Origin: Gymnothorax reevesii
Lineage: Eukaryota > Chordata > Actinopteri > Anguilliformes > Muraenidae
Length of the DNA: 64,000 nucleotides
Assembly (NCBI GenBank): GCA_029721435.1
Contig: CM056586.1
Location: 73,490,607 to 73,554,606, forward strand
Direction: 5' to 3'
Below are positions 10,231 to 22,672 of the stretch, piece after piece. Positions within the stretch are counted from its first letter, which is position 1, and each line of letters starts with the position of its first letter. The position numbers and the translations under genes are program-made. The notes beneath the pieces are model-generated. The model made no database searches. It was not told the origin of the DNA and saw nothing but the letters and a program-made list of their open reading frames with translations.

Positions 10231-10233
10231 ATT

Positions 10234-10730
10234 TGTTATGGCCCCAATTTGTTATTACATTTATAACACAACAGCAACAGCAAGGGATGACAAACACAGT
10301 TTTAACAACTAAAACACATTTAATTTTTAACAAAGACAAAGACTAATAACAACCTACAACTAAAGACCAAGATTGATAAATAAGAAAAAACAGAAATAAT
10401 TACAGTCCCTTTTTGGTGGGGTGGCTTGGTGATGTCCTGGATGAAGAAAATGCTCAAACACATGCAAAGAAATCCACAAAAGAAACGTCACAGGTCTTGA
10501 ACAGAATGGCAGGTCTGGTCAACTTCTTGCAATTTCTCCTTCTACTTTACTGTCTCAACTCTTTTCCTTATATACTCTTTTGCAGACCCCACCCACATTT
10601 AGACCTCTTTTTTTTTAACTTTCTGAGACTTGCCCCAGACATGTCCAGGACATGTCTATACATGACTCCAGTCTGAGCTTAACAAAAAAAAGGTAAATAC
10701 TGCCATCTAGTGGCCTATATTCACATTACA
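10234..10730 (-). repeat. 5' LTR of the GMR1-type element
   Basis: 497 bp. It is the upstream LTR because Gag begins 84 bases inside it on the minus strand. On that strand it contains TATATAAGG near 10575-10566, a plausible TATA box. The nearly identical partner is at 4756-5251. Confidence 0.93.
10566..10576 (-). promoter_or_regulatory. Candidate TATA box in the 5' LTR
   Basis: The minus strand reads GTATATAAGG, in the middle of the LTR where U3 promoters lie. The same motif is present in the 3' LTR near 5090-5100. A TATA-driven transcript would start roughly 25-30 bases further along the minus strand. Confidence 0.5.
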
Positions 10731-10734
10731 GACG

Positions 10735-11385
10735 CAACATGCAGATATAAGATAGATACTTGTAGTTATATCCCAACGTTTAATGGGAGCGATCTGATAC
10801 AACGCAAAACTGTTGTAAATTGTGAGATGAGATGAACAGAGGGGATTTTTTTGTCGACGTCCACACTTCCGGTAATAAAACCAGCTTCGCCAAGTCAATA
10901 CACGCATGACGAAATGCGAAGAGCATTGCGCAGCTTCGCAGTCGAATACCATCATGCATACACAGATATGTACATGAAAATACCGCAAAATTCAAATAAA
11001 CGCTACATTTGAGTCAAAGCCGGAGTTCACATCCTAGAACTAAACACTATAAATTGCCATTATAGTAGCTAGCATTCGACTGCGCACGGATATGAGCGGA
11101 AGTTCACTCGTCAACATTTTGACAGTTGAGCCATCATTATCGGCAAGCATATCCGCCTTGCGATGTGCCGTATTGTATATCAGATCGCTCCTATTGCTTG
11201 CCTACTTAGCTACCACTGTCCACTTCTGACAACAAGATGCAACAGATAATCCAGTCAGTATTCATTCTGCAAATGGCTCCGCGCGATTGGTGGTTCTCGC
11301 CAGAAGTTCACCCCAATCAGCCAAGAGCAGAAAACATGAATATTTATATATCCATTTAATTAATGACATAAGGGCTAAACGCTGG
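10735..11385. other. Continuation of the DNA interrupted by the LTR element
   Basis: No gene is recognised. GGGAGCGATCTGATACAA near 10786 recurs as a reverse complement at about 11169-11190 (GTATATCAGATCGCTCC), a short inverted pair about 400 bp apart. This stretch joins directly to the sequence left of 4752 once the retrotransposon and one GACG copy are removed. Confidence 0.45.
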
Positions 11386-11473
11386 CCTACCGACTGAGGC
11401 CAGACTATATCAGTGAGTAACCATTAGGAGCGACCAGCGCTTGATATGGATGGATTCCAGGCAACTAAAATTA
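11386..11473 (-). repeat. Right copy of the inverted repeat pair (partner 521-660)
   Basis: The reverse complement contains TTGCCTGGAATCCAT, ATATCAAG and CTGGTCGCTCCTAA, matching the left copy at about 521-600. See that entry for interpretation. Confidence 0.5.
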
Positions 11474-12752
11474 CTCGTGCAGTTGACCTAGAATAGCTGG
11501 AATAGCTATGTTTGTGTGATTGTGATTCGTGTGTATGCATATCAATGAGCAATGCATGGCCTGCCTGCCTATCCATTTGGGGCCTTGCACCTCTCTTGCA
11601 AAGGCCCTGGACAAAAATATACCTGAACTGTGCCAATTCTGCCTGCAAGCGCCATCTTACCGTTGCTGGTAGCAATGAGAAAATGACCTGAGTGACGTGA
11701 ACAGGGAAGATGTCAATCAAAAGAATGCTTTGGCCACTCCCTCTCAGTCCTGACAAACTGATCTGATTAACCAAATGAGCTGTTTTGCAGCTCCCTTTCA
11801 ATACAGCCAGACACTTTTTTCACACTTTGGTGGATGTTAAGAATTTTTGAAAATCCATATTAATTTTCAATATTTGATGAATATTTCTTTGTTTAGTATA
11901 ATTTCCAGAATCTTCAATAACAATTAACAACACCTTAAAATTCATAGATTGCGTCTGTGGTTGAAACATAAAACAGCATACTCATTGGTCCCCCCAGGAC
12001 AGAATTTTGGAAGCACTGATTTAGAGTTCATGCAATCCTTTATTTATATGTCCGTCATAAAGTGGGAAATAAGCAGGTTAATAAAAACAAACTTACTGCG
12101 CTGATGTTCTGCCTGCATTATGTGTGCTTTTTCCTCTCTTTTCTAAATAGGAAGCTTATAGGCCCGGCTACAAAAAGCCTGACGTAATTTTGGAAGACAG
12201 ATTTAATCAAATTAATTCCTGGACATTCCAGGGTGGAGGTTTGAATTGCTATTTGGAGATCGCGAGGCCCACCTGTACAGTGCAGACTAATTAAAACTAT
12301 CTTCTCTCATTTTACCAGAGGGTACCTACCGGTGCTCTTATTTCATCCCTGTTTTCACCTGGTGTTTCATCTGTTGTGGTGAGGGCAAAATGAAGCTTCC
12401 CGAAGCATTTGGGGCATTTAGCAAATTGCGTCCAAAATTGCTTCACTACTCGAAGCTTCATTCATAGCTCTCGTTGGTGACATCTGCTGGTAAAATAAAA
12501 GCTGTGCAGTCAAATGATGGTGTGCTCCAACAGGATGGGATTGATGCACACATTTTATATATTTTATTTTACATGAACTTTACTATGTCATTCTTTGTGA
12601 ACATGACTGGTGGGTTAGCAATCTGAATGCAGTGTTGAGTTCTAAATTATGGGATAAATGCAGTTCTCAAGATTATAAGGCAGAATGGGGCAGTAACATG
12701 CTTGGTGTGCTACAATAACTACAGTCAACAACACCAATTCCATAAGCCACTG
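11474..12752. other. Unrecognised non-coding DNA
   Basis: AT-rich, without a supported gene or a repeat I can name. The segment at 12385-12480 contains GAAGCTTCCCGAAGC and CGAAGCTTCATT, suggesting a small repeated or foldback sequence, but its ends are unclear. Confidence 0.35.
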
Positions 12753-12840
12753 ATGCAGTGGTTCCCAACGCTGCTCCTGGGGACCCCCTGCATGTTCTGG
12801 CTTTCGTTCCAACTACAACTGCTATCAATGTTTTAAATGG
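12753..12840 (+). repeat. hAT-like transposon end (CAGTGGTTCCCAA)
   Basis: CAGTGGTTCCCAACGCTGCTC followed by GGGGACCCCCTGCATG resembles the end of a repeat that is common in fish genomes and has hAT-like termini. I found no matching opposite end or 8-bp duplication, so this is probably a truncated copy and its right limit is arbitrary. Confidence 0.4.
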
Positions 12841-15009
12841 CTGTTCATTTTTCTTTATTGTGTGTGTCATTTTCATATTTCCTTATTTACCCTCCTCAGC
12901 CAAATTTTCCGAAATAGCTTTAGCGGCACGAGATGTAGAACAAAAACTGTGTTTTACTGCAAAAAGAGTTCGCGTTTTAACAGATTGAATTAAAGATTTA
13001 AAAAATATTACAAAGCCCCGTCTGTCCAACCAAGGTCCAGCCTGAATGAAGCAGAAATGGATGCAAACGTCATTAGTCACGTGGTTTTCCCCTGAATGAA
13101 GCAAACCTCGACAGATCCTCCATAAAGCTCAACCCAAGCTTTGGAGCCTCAATATCAGACTCAACATCACTAATCTTTACTCGCTTATTGAGTTTAATTC
13201 AGTTAGTTACTAAATTCTTAAATCAAAAACATTTATTTCCTTGTTTCTCTTTTTTATGGCTCTAAGAGTTGCGTTGTTGCATAACAGAGAGAGGAAGAGA
13301 GTGCGGGACCGTGGACTCCACTATTTCAACAGAGATGTTCATTGTTTGCCAATCCCTGGCACTGTTTAGCCGAAAAAAATTGCCAGCTGTGCGAAGGGAC
13401 TACAGCGCTGGCTCTGAACACTCGCTAAATCCTCACAAGAAGAATATCAGCATTTCTCAGATGCCACTTTCCAACATGCCGCGCCGTAGCAGAAAACTAT
13501 CTCTATTGTCCAGTGTAATTGCCTAAATCAAAGTGATTCACAGGAAATCCATCTGAGCTTTGACAAATCTATCACAGTCTCATTTCGCATTTAATTAACA
13601 CAAATAAAACTGGCCATGCTTTCTGCATAACTGCCTTTTAATGGCTTGGCCCTGTAACTTGTCCAAGAGCTAAGCACTGACTTATTTCGCCACCGAGGGA
13701 ATGAGTAATGGGTATTTGAACGTGGTCAGTGGAGCACAATGCAGTTAGGCGGGCAGTGCTACGCAGTTCCCTCCGATCTGAAATCACTTGAATTACACTT
13801 CGAGTCCTGCATAATTATGGCAGGTGAATAATGAGTTGTAGCAGACTGGAAAGGCTATTTATCTATATATGGGAATGGCAAAATGTGGCAATTGAACAGG
13901 AGTTAGATAGCCCCAATCATACGGGAAATATTTCATGATAAGATTTTAATATGCAAATGAAAAGTTACTTTATTTGTACACATAAATAGGTATAATTACT
14001 GGCCACTGTGATTCTGTTAGTGTTACTGCAGGGTGATTATATTGTATAGTTTCTGGAGTGGAGGAGTTTGAATGATTACTACATGACATTACATCATTGG
14101 CATATATCAGACACTTTTATCTGAAGCGATGAACAACATTAAGTGCATTTGCTGGAAGATGAGAGCTGAAATCTAAAAGGGAAGTTTTTACATTTTTCAG
14201 GTGTCAGTAGTGGCTATATACTGCAAGCTCCATAATTCATTAAGGAGTGACACACTTTTTTATATTAGTTCTGTATTTTAGTGCTTTTATTTTGAAAAGA
14301 TGCAAAGCCAATGAGGTTGAAGAGCAGACTGGCAGCTTTAATTTCAAGGCGTTTTCATCCGCAGTGGTTGGATCATTGAGAAATGACAGTTTCCCGTGTT
14401 CGTAGCCTCCCCACCCCCATTTTCAGTCCGATCAAAAATAATTCAACATAAAGAATCATAAAGTAATAATTTATAATATTAGTCACCTATCCTTTGCACA
14501 CAATGGCTGCTTGAAGTCATCCCATCTTTCATTAGTTTGGGGATTTTTAGCCCTCAAGTCTCTAGTCAAGAATGTAAAATGCGTGTTCTTTTTGATTCAG
14601 ACTCAGCCAGCAAAACCAAAATAACAAAAATATGCCTCGATCCAGTTAGTTTATTTGGGCCCTTTAGAACAAAACACACACTTCAACAACAAAAAGTGGC
14701 AGAAGGAATTGATATACTATCAATAAAAATAGCGTAAGAATATACTGTTGTATTATTTGGACCCTGAAAACCAGTTTTGAAATATGATGAGAAGGCATTA
14801 GAAGATTTCAGAGTCTGTTTCTGCTAATCTGTTCAGGATGAAGGGAAGAAACAGAGATGTTGGCTAAATTGTGATTAAATTGTGAAGACCTTACGAATCA
14901 CAATCCTCTCATAATTATGCTCATGCTGTCTAGAACTTCATAATTTGCTGAATGATAATGACTTTATTCAATCGTGTTCAAGGTTTTAGTGAAAGCTAGC
15001 ATTGATTGA
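12841..15009. other. Unrecognised non-coding DNA
   Basis: No supported gene. Open frames are short and have no motifs. Composition is AT-rich, with scattered short A/T runs. Confidence 0.35.
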
Positions 15010-15059
15010 TTAACTTCAATTATCATGCTTACATTTGCATAGATAAAAGTGCTTTTCAA

Positions 15060-15420
15060 TTCCTGAGTGGCGAGCGGGTGGAAACCCCGCCTCGATATTT
15101 GCATTTCAATGCAAACGGCGGGGAAAAAAGGTGGATGAGAGGTCTGATCAGTGATAAGCCCCTTTCACTTGGTTGCGTTAGCATTTTTTCCGACTGATAA
15201 ACACTTTTTGTTATGATGTTGGTGTCCTCTCGGCGCTTGGTGGGAGCCGGCAGCAAGCGCTGTTTACCGGCCGCCTCCGCGCAGCCGGGGGATTGAGGCA
15301 GGCCGCGGTACAAAGCTGTGAAGTGCGAACGTGTTTGTCGTAGCGTGTTGAAGCTCGCCAGAAGCACCGCGTGCGTTTATTAATGAGTGCTCAGGGCTTG
15401 CTGTGCGGACGGGCGACCTT
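15060..15420. promoter_or_regulatory. CpG-dense patch with paired octamer-like motifs
   Basis: About 360 bases rich in CpG within AT-rich surroundings (for example GAGCGGGTGGAAACCCCGCC near 15069 and the GC-rich run 15230-15310). ATTTGCAT at about 15097 is followed by ATGCAAAC, an inverted pair of POU-type octamer motifs. No long reading frame fits on either strand. An unmethylated regulatory element or a first-exon region would look like this; function is inference. Confidence 0.3.
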
Positions 15421-16009
15421 GGACAGCACCCACAAAGGCTTCATAAAAGCATGAACATAAATTAGGAAACTGATATTGTGGTATTTCATATAGTTGAAAA
15501 GAAAACATTTTTTTTAAAACCATGTGGGGATATAGATTCAAAGTTCAACTGCTGAAAATGTACCATTTAATCTTTTACAAGTGCTAATATTTTTATTCAT
15601 ATAGCATTCTCAGCTTTGCTTTAGGATTGGAATTAGAATCATTCATGTTCTCAGTTTGGTGAACTACAGTTTGATCCATTGCAGAACCTCTCAACAAGTT
15701 AAATAATCTCATCACGGGACTGAAAATCTTGTTATTTTCTCTCCATAAGAAAATATTAGTTACATTTCGATTACACTTGCTTCATGATTGAGATTTTGTT
15801 GAAATAAAATGAGTCCAATTGTGTTGCCATGTTTATTTCTAAAGCACATTTAATCACAGCTTAAGCTGACCGAAGTGCTGAACAAAGAGAAAAAAAGACA
15901 AGGTGCTCTATTAACAACAATAACTTTTAAACACATATTGACCAGGCTCAAGCCAAAATAAAGGGCAATGAACAAATACAGAAATAAATACATGATATCA
16001 AATTGGAGA
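15421..16009. other. Unrecognised AT-rich DNA
   Basis: No gene or repeat recognised. Confidence 0.35.
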
Positions 16010-17110
16010 ATTAGTGAGCCACTAAGGCCAGTGAATAAAAATGTGTTTTAAGCCTACATTTAAAAACAGGGATGGAAGAAGCATGTCTGATATCTAATGG
16101 CAACAGGTTCCTTAGTTTCAGAGCAGCAACTGCAAAGGCCCTGTAACCTTAGTTTTAGTCGTGAGCATGGAGCGTACGCCAGTGATTGGTCAGCAGATCT
16201 ACAGGACTTGGGGGCTGAGAGCCAGTGAATAAGGTTTGTAATATTGGATGGGGCCAGACCATTTAAAGCCTTGAAGGCAATCACCAAGGTCTTAAACTGA
16301 ACTCTAGAGTGGATCAGGAGCTAGTGCTGGGGTAATATGCTGGCATTTTTTTAGTAACAGTCAACATCTTCACAGCTGCATCTTGGATGATCTGTAGGTG
16401 AGATAATGAGCACTGGGCAAGGCTTAAATATAGGGAACTGCAGCTGTCCGATCCTGATGTAATAAAGGCGTGAATTACTTTTTTTTCCATATCATAGAAG
16501 GATAGAATTGGCTTGAGGTTGGAAATGGTTCTGAACTGATAATAACTTCTTTTACAACTGAACTGATTTTTATGTCAAAACAGCGCAGATTCAAATTAAA
16601 CTCCCAAGGTTTTTTAATGTGACTTCATATTTGGGATGAGGGGGCTGAGTTTGCTGCCGAGATGGCTTCAGGACTTACCAAGACCAAAAATAATTTTTTC
16701 ACTTTTGTTACTGCTTAGTTGAGGAAAATTATCTGTCATCTAGCCTTAAATGTCACGAAAACATTCTATTAGGGGCTGGAGGGAGTCCCAATTGGGAGGT
16801 ACAGCTGAGAGTTTTCTGCCAAGAGGTGACAGATGTTACACCTTTAAATAATGCTTCCAAGAGGGAGCATGTACAAGCAGAACAGACCTGGACCCAGGAT
16901 GGAACCCTGAGGGACCCTTCAGGTGACAGGGGCAGAGGAGGAGGAAATCTGACGTATTGTTACTCAGTATGTTCACCGAACAAGATATAACTTAAGTGCC
17001 GTATCCTTAATACAAAACCACCGTTCGAGACATTTTAAAGGGATGCTGTGATCCACAGTGTTGAAGGCAGCACTGAGATATAATAAATCAGGACAGCATT
17101 TCCCAAATGT
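16010..17110 (-). pseudogene. Decayed L2-like LINE reverse transcriptase fragment
   Basis: Minus-strand translation in several frames gives LINE motifs in the right order. Near 17070 there is SAAFNTVDHS; near 16900 VPQGSILGPGLFCLYMLP, in the place of the usual GVPQGS...LGP block; near 16380 LQIIQDAA; and at 16287-16060 VQFKTLVIAFKALNGLAP and the downstream SADQSLAYAP segment, a C-terminal signature of L2-like elements. The catalytic YADD box is not readable, and stops and frameshifts are frequent. It is an old, 5'-truncated, inactive copy. Confidence 0.75.
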
Positions 17111-19000
17111 CAGCAAAACTTAACAAATTTTTTTATCACAAATGCGAATTAGTCTGGAATCTCTCCTTCACTTTTGATGTGATGTTATCATTGGGCTCAG
17201 GCTAAAATGACTCTGGATGTGATTGGATAGACCTGCAACCAACGAAAGTAACAAGTCATGACCTGCTCAACAGAAATTAAATGTGAGCTTGTTGGCTCCC
17301 GCTGAATCATAGTTTATAAAAACTATCTAGTCACTACTAAAGTTGAAACAAAGAGCAGCTTGAATTATGACATTTGTGGGAACATATTTGTATCTTTTTT
17401 ACCTTGAGGTCAAATAATTATCCCTTGGGAATACATTAGTGTACACTGTACCGTAAGGTAGATTACTGTTATAAAAATACCATGACCATTTCCACATTTT
17501 TCACACGCCATTTCTCAAAAACCGCTAGTCCGATTTTAATGAAGTTTGGAACATAAATAATTTTCAGCATGAAGGTTGTCCTGAAACCTAAAAAATATGG
17601 CCCTTTTGGTACTCTTTTAATTTCAGGGGGTGCTGGATATATAATGAGGTAGAGAATTTTCAAGTCAAGAGCAAATTTTCAAAACATTTTGTGAAAGTAT
17701 CCAACTTTAAGAGGTTTAGCCCATAGATGCTGGATCAGGCAATCTGTGTACAAAATAAGAAGTTGATATGTCTTTAGGCCCATTTACTGTTTGCAAACAA
17801 ATCAGCCTGCATGTGCAGCTTGGCAACGGAAGTATGGCAGACCATAATAGCTTTTCAAGCTATGCGAGGGCATTAGCCATCAAAGATCGCAAATTCTACC
17901 TAAACAAATTAACTTTGACAAATGGCAACCAATTTCCAGATCCGTATGGTATCAGCGAGTAGGTAGATGATGTTAGTTAGTGGCCCAGTATTCCGTGGCC
18001 TGATGTATATACCCATTTGATCGAGAAACCTACCGTGTAGGGAGGAACTGTGAGGATACAAGTCAATGGATGCTTATGACTACGTTACCTGCGGACATAA
18101 GCAGAATGTTAAATACCACCACAGACCTGGAGTTTTGTGTCTTGAAATCAGAGGTCCTTCCTAGACAAACACAAGGGCATAAAACCGCCATCTACGATGC
18201 ATGGGTTATAATAAAATAAATAAATAAATAAACAGAAAACTACACCCTGACAGCTAATTGTACCTGCATGGCAGGCTAAGTATTATTTTGTATTGTTGGC
18301 TTGCTAGCTAACGAGTTTGACTGCATAGTTGTCATGCAAACATGAAATCTACTTCGGTTTACCATTATTCTCACATATGTCATTTAATGTCTGTAACCGT
18401 GAAACGTCAAAAAATTGGTTACATTAATTTCAATGGAGCAAAGCCCACTGGCAGCGTGTGACACGTCAGATTTTTACTTTTCGCCATTGCTCAATTTCTT
18501 GAGCGTCAACTCAGTGAAAACGCATTTGTCTTTCAGGTTAGCAATTTAACTATTTTGCCTTGTCATGGTTGGTGGCACACATGGAAATCTCACATGCAGT
18601 TTTCGAAACCGATATACCTGCTTTTTTAACCAAGTCGCAGTTTTGAGAGGAAATCTGTTATTTTTTGTGCATTTAAGTTATCAAGCGATCTACAGTTAGA
18701 CAGAACCTAACTCAAGGTACACTGGTAAGAATTTAACTGCTGAGTTAGCTAGCTAGCTAATTTGCTGCTGGGTGAAGTAAAGTGAATCATAATCTTAATT
18801 TACTAGACAGCAAAATTTAGCAGGAAAATTATGCCTGTATATAACATATAGTGCGCAGTAACCTGAACGTCGCACTTTTTCATCACTTAAAATAAGCTTT
18901 ACCGGTAGGTGTTTTCAAAATTAAAAGTTATCTTGTTGAATATTTTGAGAGTGACACCGAAGGCTTCTCAGCCTTGTTGACAGCTGTTAATGTTGATGCG
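17111..19000. other. Unrecognised DNA with a probable interspersed repeat at 17480-17660
   Basis: No gene is supported. The segment AAAAACCGCTAGTCCGATTT and its neighbours at 17480-17660 resembles repeat DNA also seen in form at 54350-54420 and 61430-61600, where similar short phrases about a tolerant AT-rich core occur. A short AAAT array lies near 18212-18233. Otherwise nothing recognised. Confidence 0.3.
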
Positions 19001-21980
19001 GCTGACGCTTTCAGCGGGTGTTTAAAAGCATCAAGGCAATGTTCGGAGTTTGACTTGACGCTTCGCTTGTGGCCAGTGGGCGTCATACGGATGCGATCCT
19101 CTCGGAATCCCGTAAATCTTGAGTCCACCAATGAAATACTAATTCTGACAGCTGTACACGCAACAACCAGACATTTCGGTGCAGGTAAAATATCTATATT
19201 TTTTCTGTAATATAACGCATTTGATTCTGGTCGTTCCCTCATAAACCACAGTGTCCAAAGGAGTGCACACATGCAGAATTTATTTCTGCAGAGCATTACA
19301 CAGATACAGCCTGCAGAGCTTTCCTCTTGTGTTCAGGGAATCTATGGAACTGAGCGCACACTGTATCCCTGGAGATGTTCCAACATGGTTGTGAATGAGA
19401 TTCGGAGGAGAGGGGAAAACATCAGAAAAATGCTTCTGCACCTGGGGCCAAAGCTGCTCTCTGACTCCGTGAGACATGATTATCTCTGGGGATCTGGAAA
19501 GAGCTGGCAGTTTTATCAGCGTGTGCCTCATCTCATCACTGTCCTCTGTTGTGTCGGAGTGAAACTGGAGCCCCGTCTCTGAGCGCTGTCAGGAGGGTGA
19601 GATGGTGTATCTGCGTTGCCCTGACCCTGTCAGACCTTTCACCCTCACAGCCCACATCTGCAACCAACTTTGTGAATAGAGGATCTTTAGCACTTGGCGA
19701 ATAATACAGCAGTCGATGTAGGGAGTAATACTTGTGGTTTATCTCCATGTGAAAACTGTCTCAGCTGAGTCTCGGTATTATTCTATTGCCATAGTCCACT
19801 ATTATGTTGCTGTTCTTGCGCCTGCTACAAATGTTCCAGTGAAAACTGCCCAAGTAAAAAAAAAGTTGCACATCTTAAATATTTTATTGGACTGCCTTTA
19901 GCTTTGAGCACTATGTGCATCTATTGTAGCACTGTTTTGACGATCTTAACAAGTGTTACAACATTTATTTCCAACCAGTTGAATTGACTTTTGGCCAAGA
20001 TCTTGTATTGACGATGAAAGTGTCATACCACTCCGTAAAGCATCCTCCTGCTCAACCTGAGGACTTTCAGGGCTCGATGGGAACCAATTCCTGCCTGAAA
20101 ATGATTCCTCGTGCTTACTTTACTTTAAATATAAACATACGGGAGGAAATGACAAGGAAGCTCAGGTTTGCGGCACACTGGGGTGCATTTCCTAAAAAAG
20201 CACTGATGCTAACTTACATCGCTGGGATCATTGACTGAATGGACGAACTATGTAGGTTGGTAATGTAGTGAGCCAATGTGCTCTTGCTCTTGTACACATG
20301 AGAAAGCTCTGTATTATTACAATGAGCACAGCCTGGACCAAGAATTTTCTATTTATTCACCGACAACTGTCCGCTGATGCATTTTCGATCTCACTATCTG
20401 GTACACAGTCTCTGGCTGACAGGCAGTAGAGCGAAGTGCAGATTGTACGACCACAGTCTTACTATACTGCTGGAATAGAAACTAGGAAAAAACCTAAGCC
20501 AGCGGGGTGAAAATGACGTGTCTTGTCAAGTGCAATTGCGACAGTGTTTTGTGACTTACATGGCAGTGTTACGGTATCAAATCATGCAACACGCTTTTTG
20601 ATTTATTGCGATCATAACAGTTTAGCTGAACATGTGTTACCCAGGCCAGGTGTTTACAGCACATGTGGCGTCATTTCCCTTTGTGGAATCATGTGACTTG
20701 GTAAGAATGGCTGCACTCATCATAAATGCAGATCCATGCCAATAAAAATCGATTTGAAATGGTAAACGACCTCAGAAATCAACAAAATCTTCAGGATTGG
20801 TAGAGATTATGATAATCTGGCAAATAATTGTGCCTTTTCAAATATGATAAATGAGTGGAGTGTCCCTTTAAAGTTTGTAAGTCTGCCACCACATCTTTCA
20901 GTCATTTTCACAAGCTTCCTCAAAATTAGAGGCTTCATTTTTGACAAATTATTTATAAAATGTACAAGAGAACATTAGGGCCAGGCATACGAAGAAAAAT
21001 GAGGAGAAAGATTTTCTTTTCATTAATATTATTCGAGTTTAGTTTGAATTTTGCTTTTATTCTCAAAACGGTTGTTCCACTTTATTCTCAACATTTCGAC
21101 TTTATTCTTGCAATGCAAAATTCAAAAAGTGCAGAGGTGCAGTGAAAGATATTATTTAAATAATAACCACCCTTTTCCCCACAGGCTTCCTTTTCTGATT
21201 TATTAGGTTAACAAATATGTTCCCAAATAAATTCTCTGTCAGACAGATAAACGGAGGTCTGGACTCCAGTCTCATTTGGGCTCTTCCGTTTGGATGTTGT
21301 ATTTTCTCACTGCGTCTGCATGAGTTACCCAGTCACTGCACTTTTCTCCTGTAGCTGGAGAGACAAATTCAGTGCGAGCGCACGAGCGAATGGTGTGCTT
21401 GTGCACTTAAATTAATTTCCGATCTGTTCGGGGGGTGTTCCTGCCTCCCACGCAGTACATCCTGATTGGTGCCAAGGACAAATACGCTCTAATTCAAGGA
21501 ATCAAATATGGAATTACAAATATGGACTAATATATAAAAAAAGTAAAATGAGAGGTGTGAAAAACTGCAGTCCTTTGTGCTTCAGATTCTTTGCTGTATA
21601 AGACTCATAACCTCATGTCGCAGTAATGAGACCTGAAGTCTCAGCAGTTGCCCACATTTGTCTGAAGAATTCTGAGCTCTACCATGATTAAGGGTTTGGT
21701 CCTGCAGGAAATTGGGTAAAGAAATGCCACACAAGTGACAATGCGTTGCATGAATATAATTAAAATGGGTAACACTTTTATATTGGGTAATGGGCCACAC
21801 GGTTACCATAACAGTATGTACCACCCCAACAATACGGAGTGCATTTCCTTACCACAAAAAACATTTTGAAATTAAATGCCACATTGAAGGTCTTCATTGG
21901 AAATAATGAGGGTGTGTAAGTAGGGCTAATACCTACATCAAAGGGTATAAATGGGAAGGTGATTTCCCAATATAAACCAG
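19001..21980. other. Unrecognised non-coding DNA
   Basis: Several open frames of 60-120 codons lie between 18928 and 19750, but they overlap on both strands and show no motif or splice pattern that I can defend. Nothing recognised. Confidence 0.3.
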
Positions 21981-21986
21981 ACTTAA

Positions 21987-22151
21987 CCCTTTCACTGCCA
22001 GCTCAACCTTTTTTGGTTGAGCACATTTTGAGTCAGTGTCTTTAATTGAAAGATGTGTTCAACTTAAATGATTGGATTTTTTTCCAGCATAGTATGCCTG
22101 AACCGAGTGTTACAAATGGCTTAATCAGGTTAAGTTGTAACAGTTAAAAGG
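21987..22151. mobile_element. Short TTAA-flanked MITE, same family as 54247-55208
   Basis: 165 bp bordered by TTAA at 21983-21986 and 22152-22155. It begins CCCTTTCACTGCCAGCTC and contains GAGCACATTTTGAGTC, TTTTTTTCCAGCATA and GGCTTAATCAGGT, all of which recur in order in the 54247-55208 element. It lacks the insertion found in that copy, so it shows the family's compact form. Confidence 0.65.
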
Positions 22152-22489
22152 TTAAGAATTAGGATCTTCAGTGGTTCGGAAAAGATGCAAAATATCTTTA
22201 TCAGGGATACCTTTCCATTGGTGTGCCTTAATGGCTTGACAATAATAAAATGTATCTAGATTAAAAATAGCTAAACTTAGCATTTGCATGCTTGTATGCT
22301 TTCAATTATCTGTGTGTGTTTGTAATAGGACATACATATTTGGGGTCCTCGACTGCAAGAAAATTATTTTTCTCCAGAATTAAACCGTTACACGTTCATT
22401 GTGCATCCAGTAATAAAATGTAACTTTTACTTTACAAAAGTAATTTGGGCATTAATGGGTAATTCTTGGAGTTGATCTTGTGTAAATTG

Positions 22490-22672
22490 TTCATTAAAAT
22501 AGCAGTAATTTGCCAATCCATTTAAACCTGTATTTAATTGAAAAAACTTACAAAAAATAAATAAGTAATTTTTTAAATCATCAAATGTATTGTTTTTTGA
22601 AAATAATAATGATTTTGAAATGTTGTCTGCTAAACATTCTAATAAAGTTGGGATAAGTGCATGTTCACCACT
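22490..22672 (-). mobile_element. Tc1-like 3'-end fragment, reverse orientation
   Basis: The minus strand reads like the last 180 bases of the Tc1-like family present at 22678 and 55608: GTTCATTAAAATAG, TTTTTTGAAAATAATAATG and AAAGTTGGGATAAGTGCATG on the plus strand match, in reverse complement, the transposase tail and 3' terminal region. It lies head to head with the next element. Confidence 0.5.

Larger units (their letters stand above)
4756..10730 (-). mobile_element. GMR1-type Ty3/Gypsy LTR retrotransposon, near full length and young
   Basis: A complete element is flanked by 496- and 497-bp LTRs that begin TG and end CA. The sequence GACG lies immediately outside both ends (4752-4755 and 10731-10734), a 4-bp target duplication. 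On the minus strand the order is 5' LTR, primer-binding site, Gag, protease, integrase, reverse transcriptase, RNase H, polypurine tract, 3' LTR. Integrase before reverse transcriptase is the Ty1/copia-like order, but the sequences are Ty3-like; this combination defines the deuterostome GMR1 clade. The LTRs differ at two bases and one T-run length, so insertion is recent. A frame change near the Gag/IN boundary probably makes this copy defective. No envelope-like ORF is visible. Confidence 0.93.
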
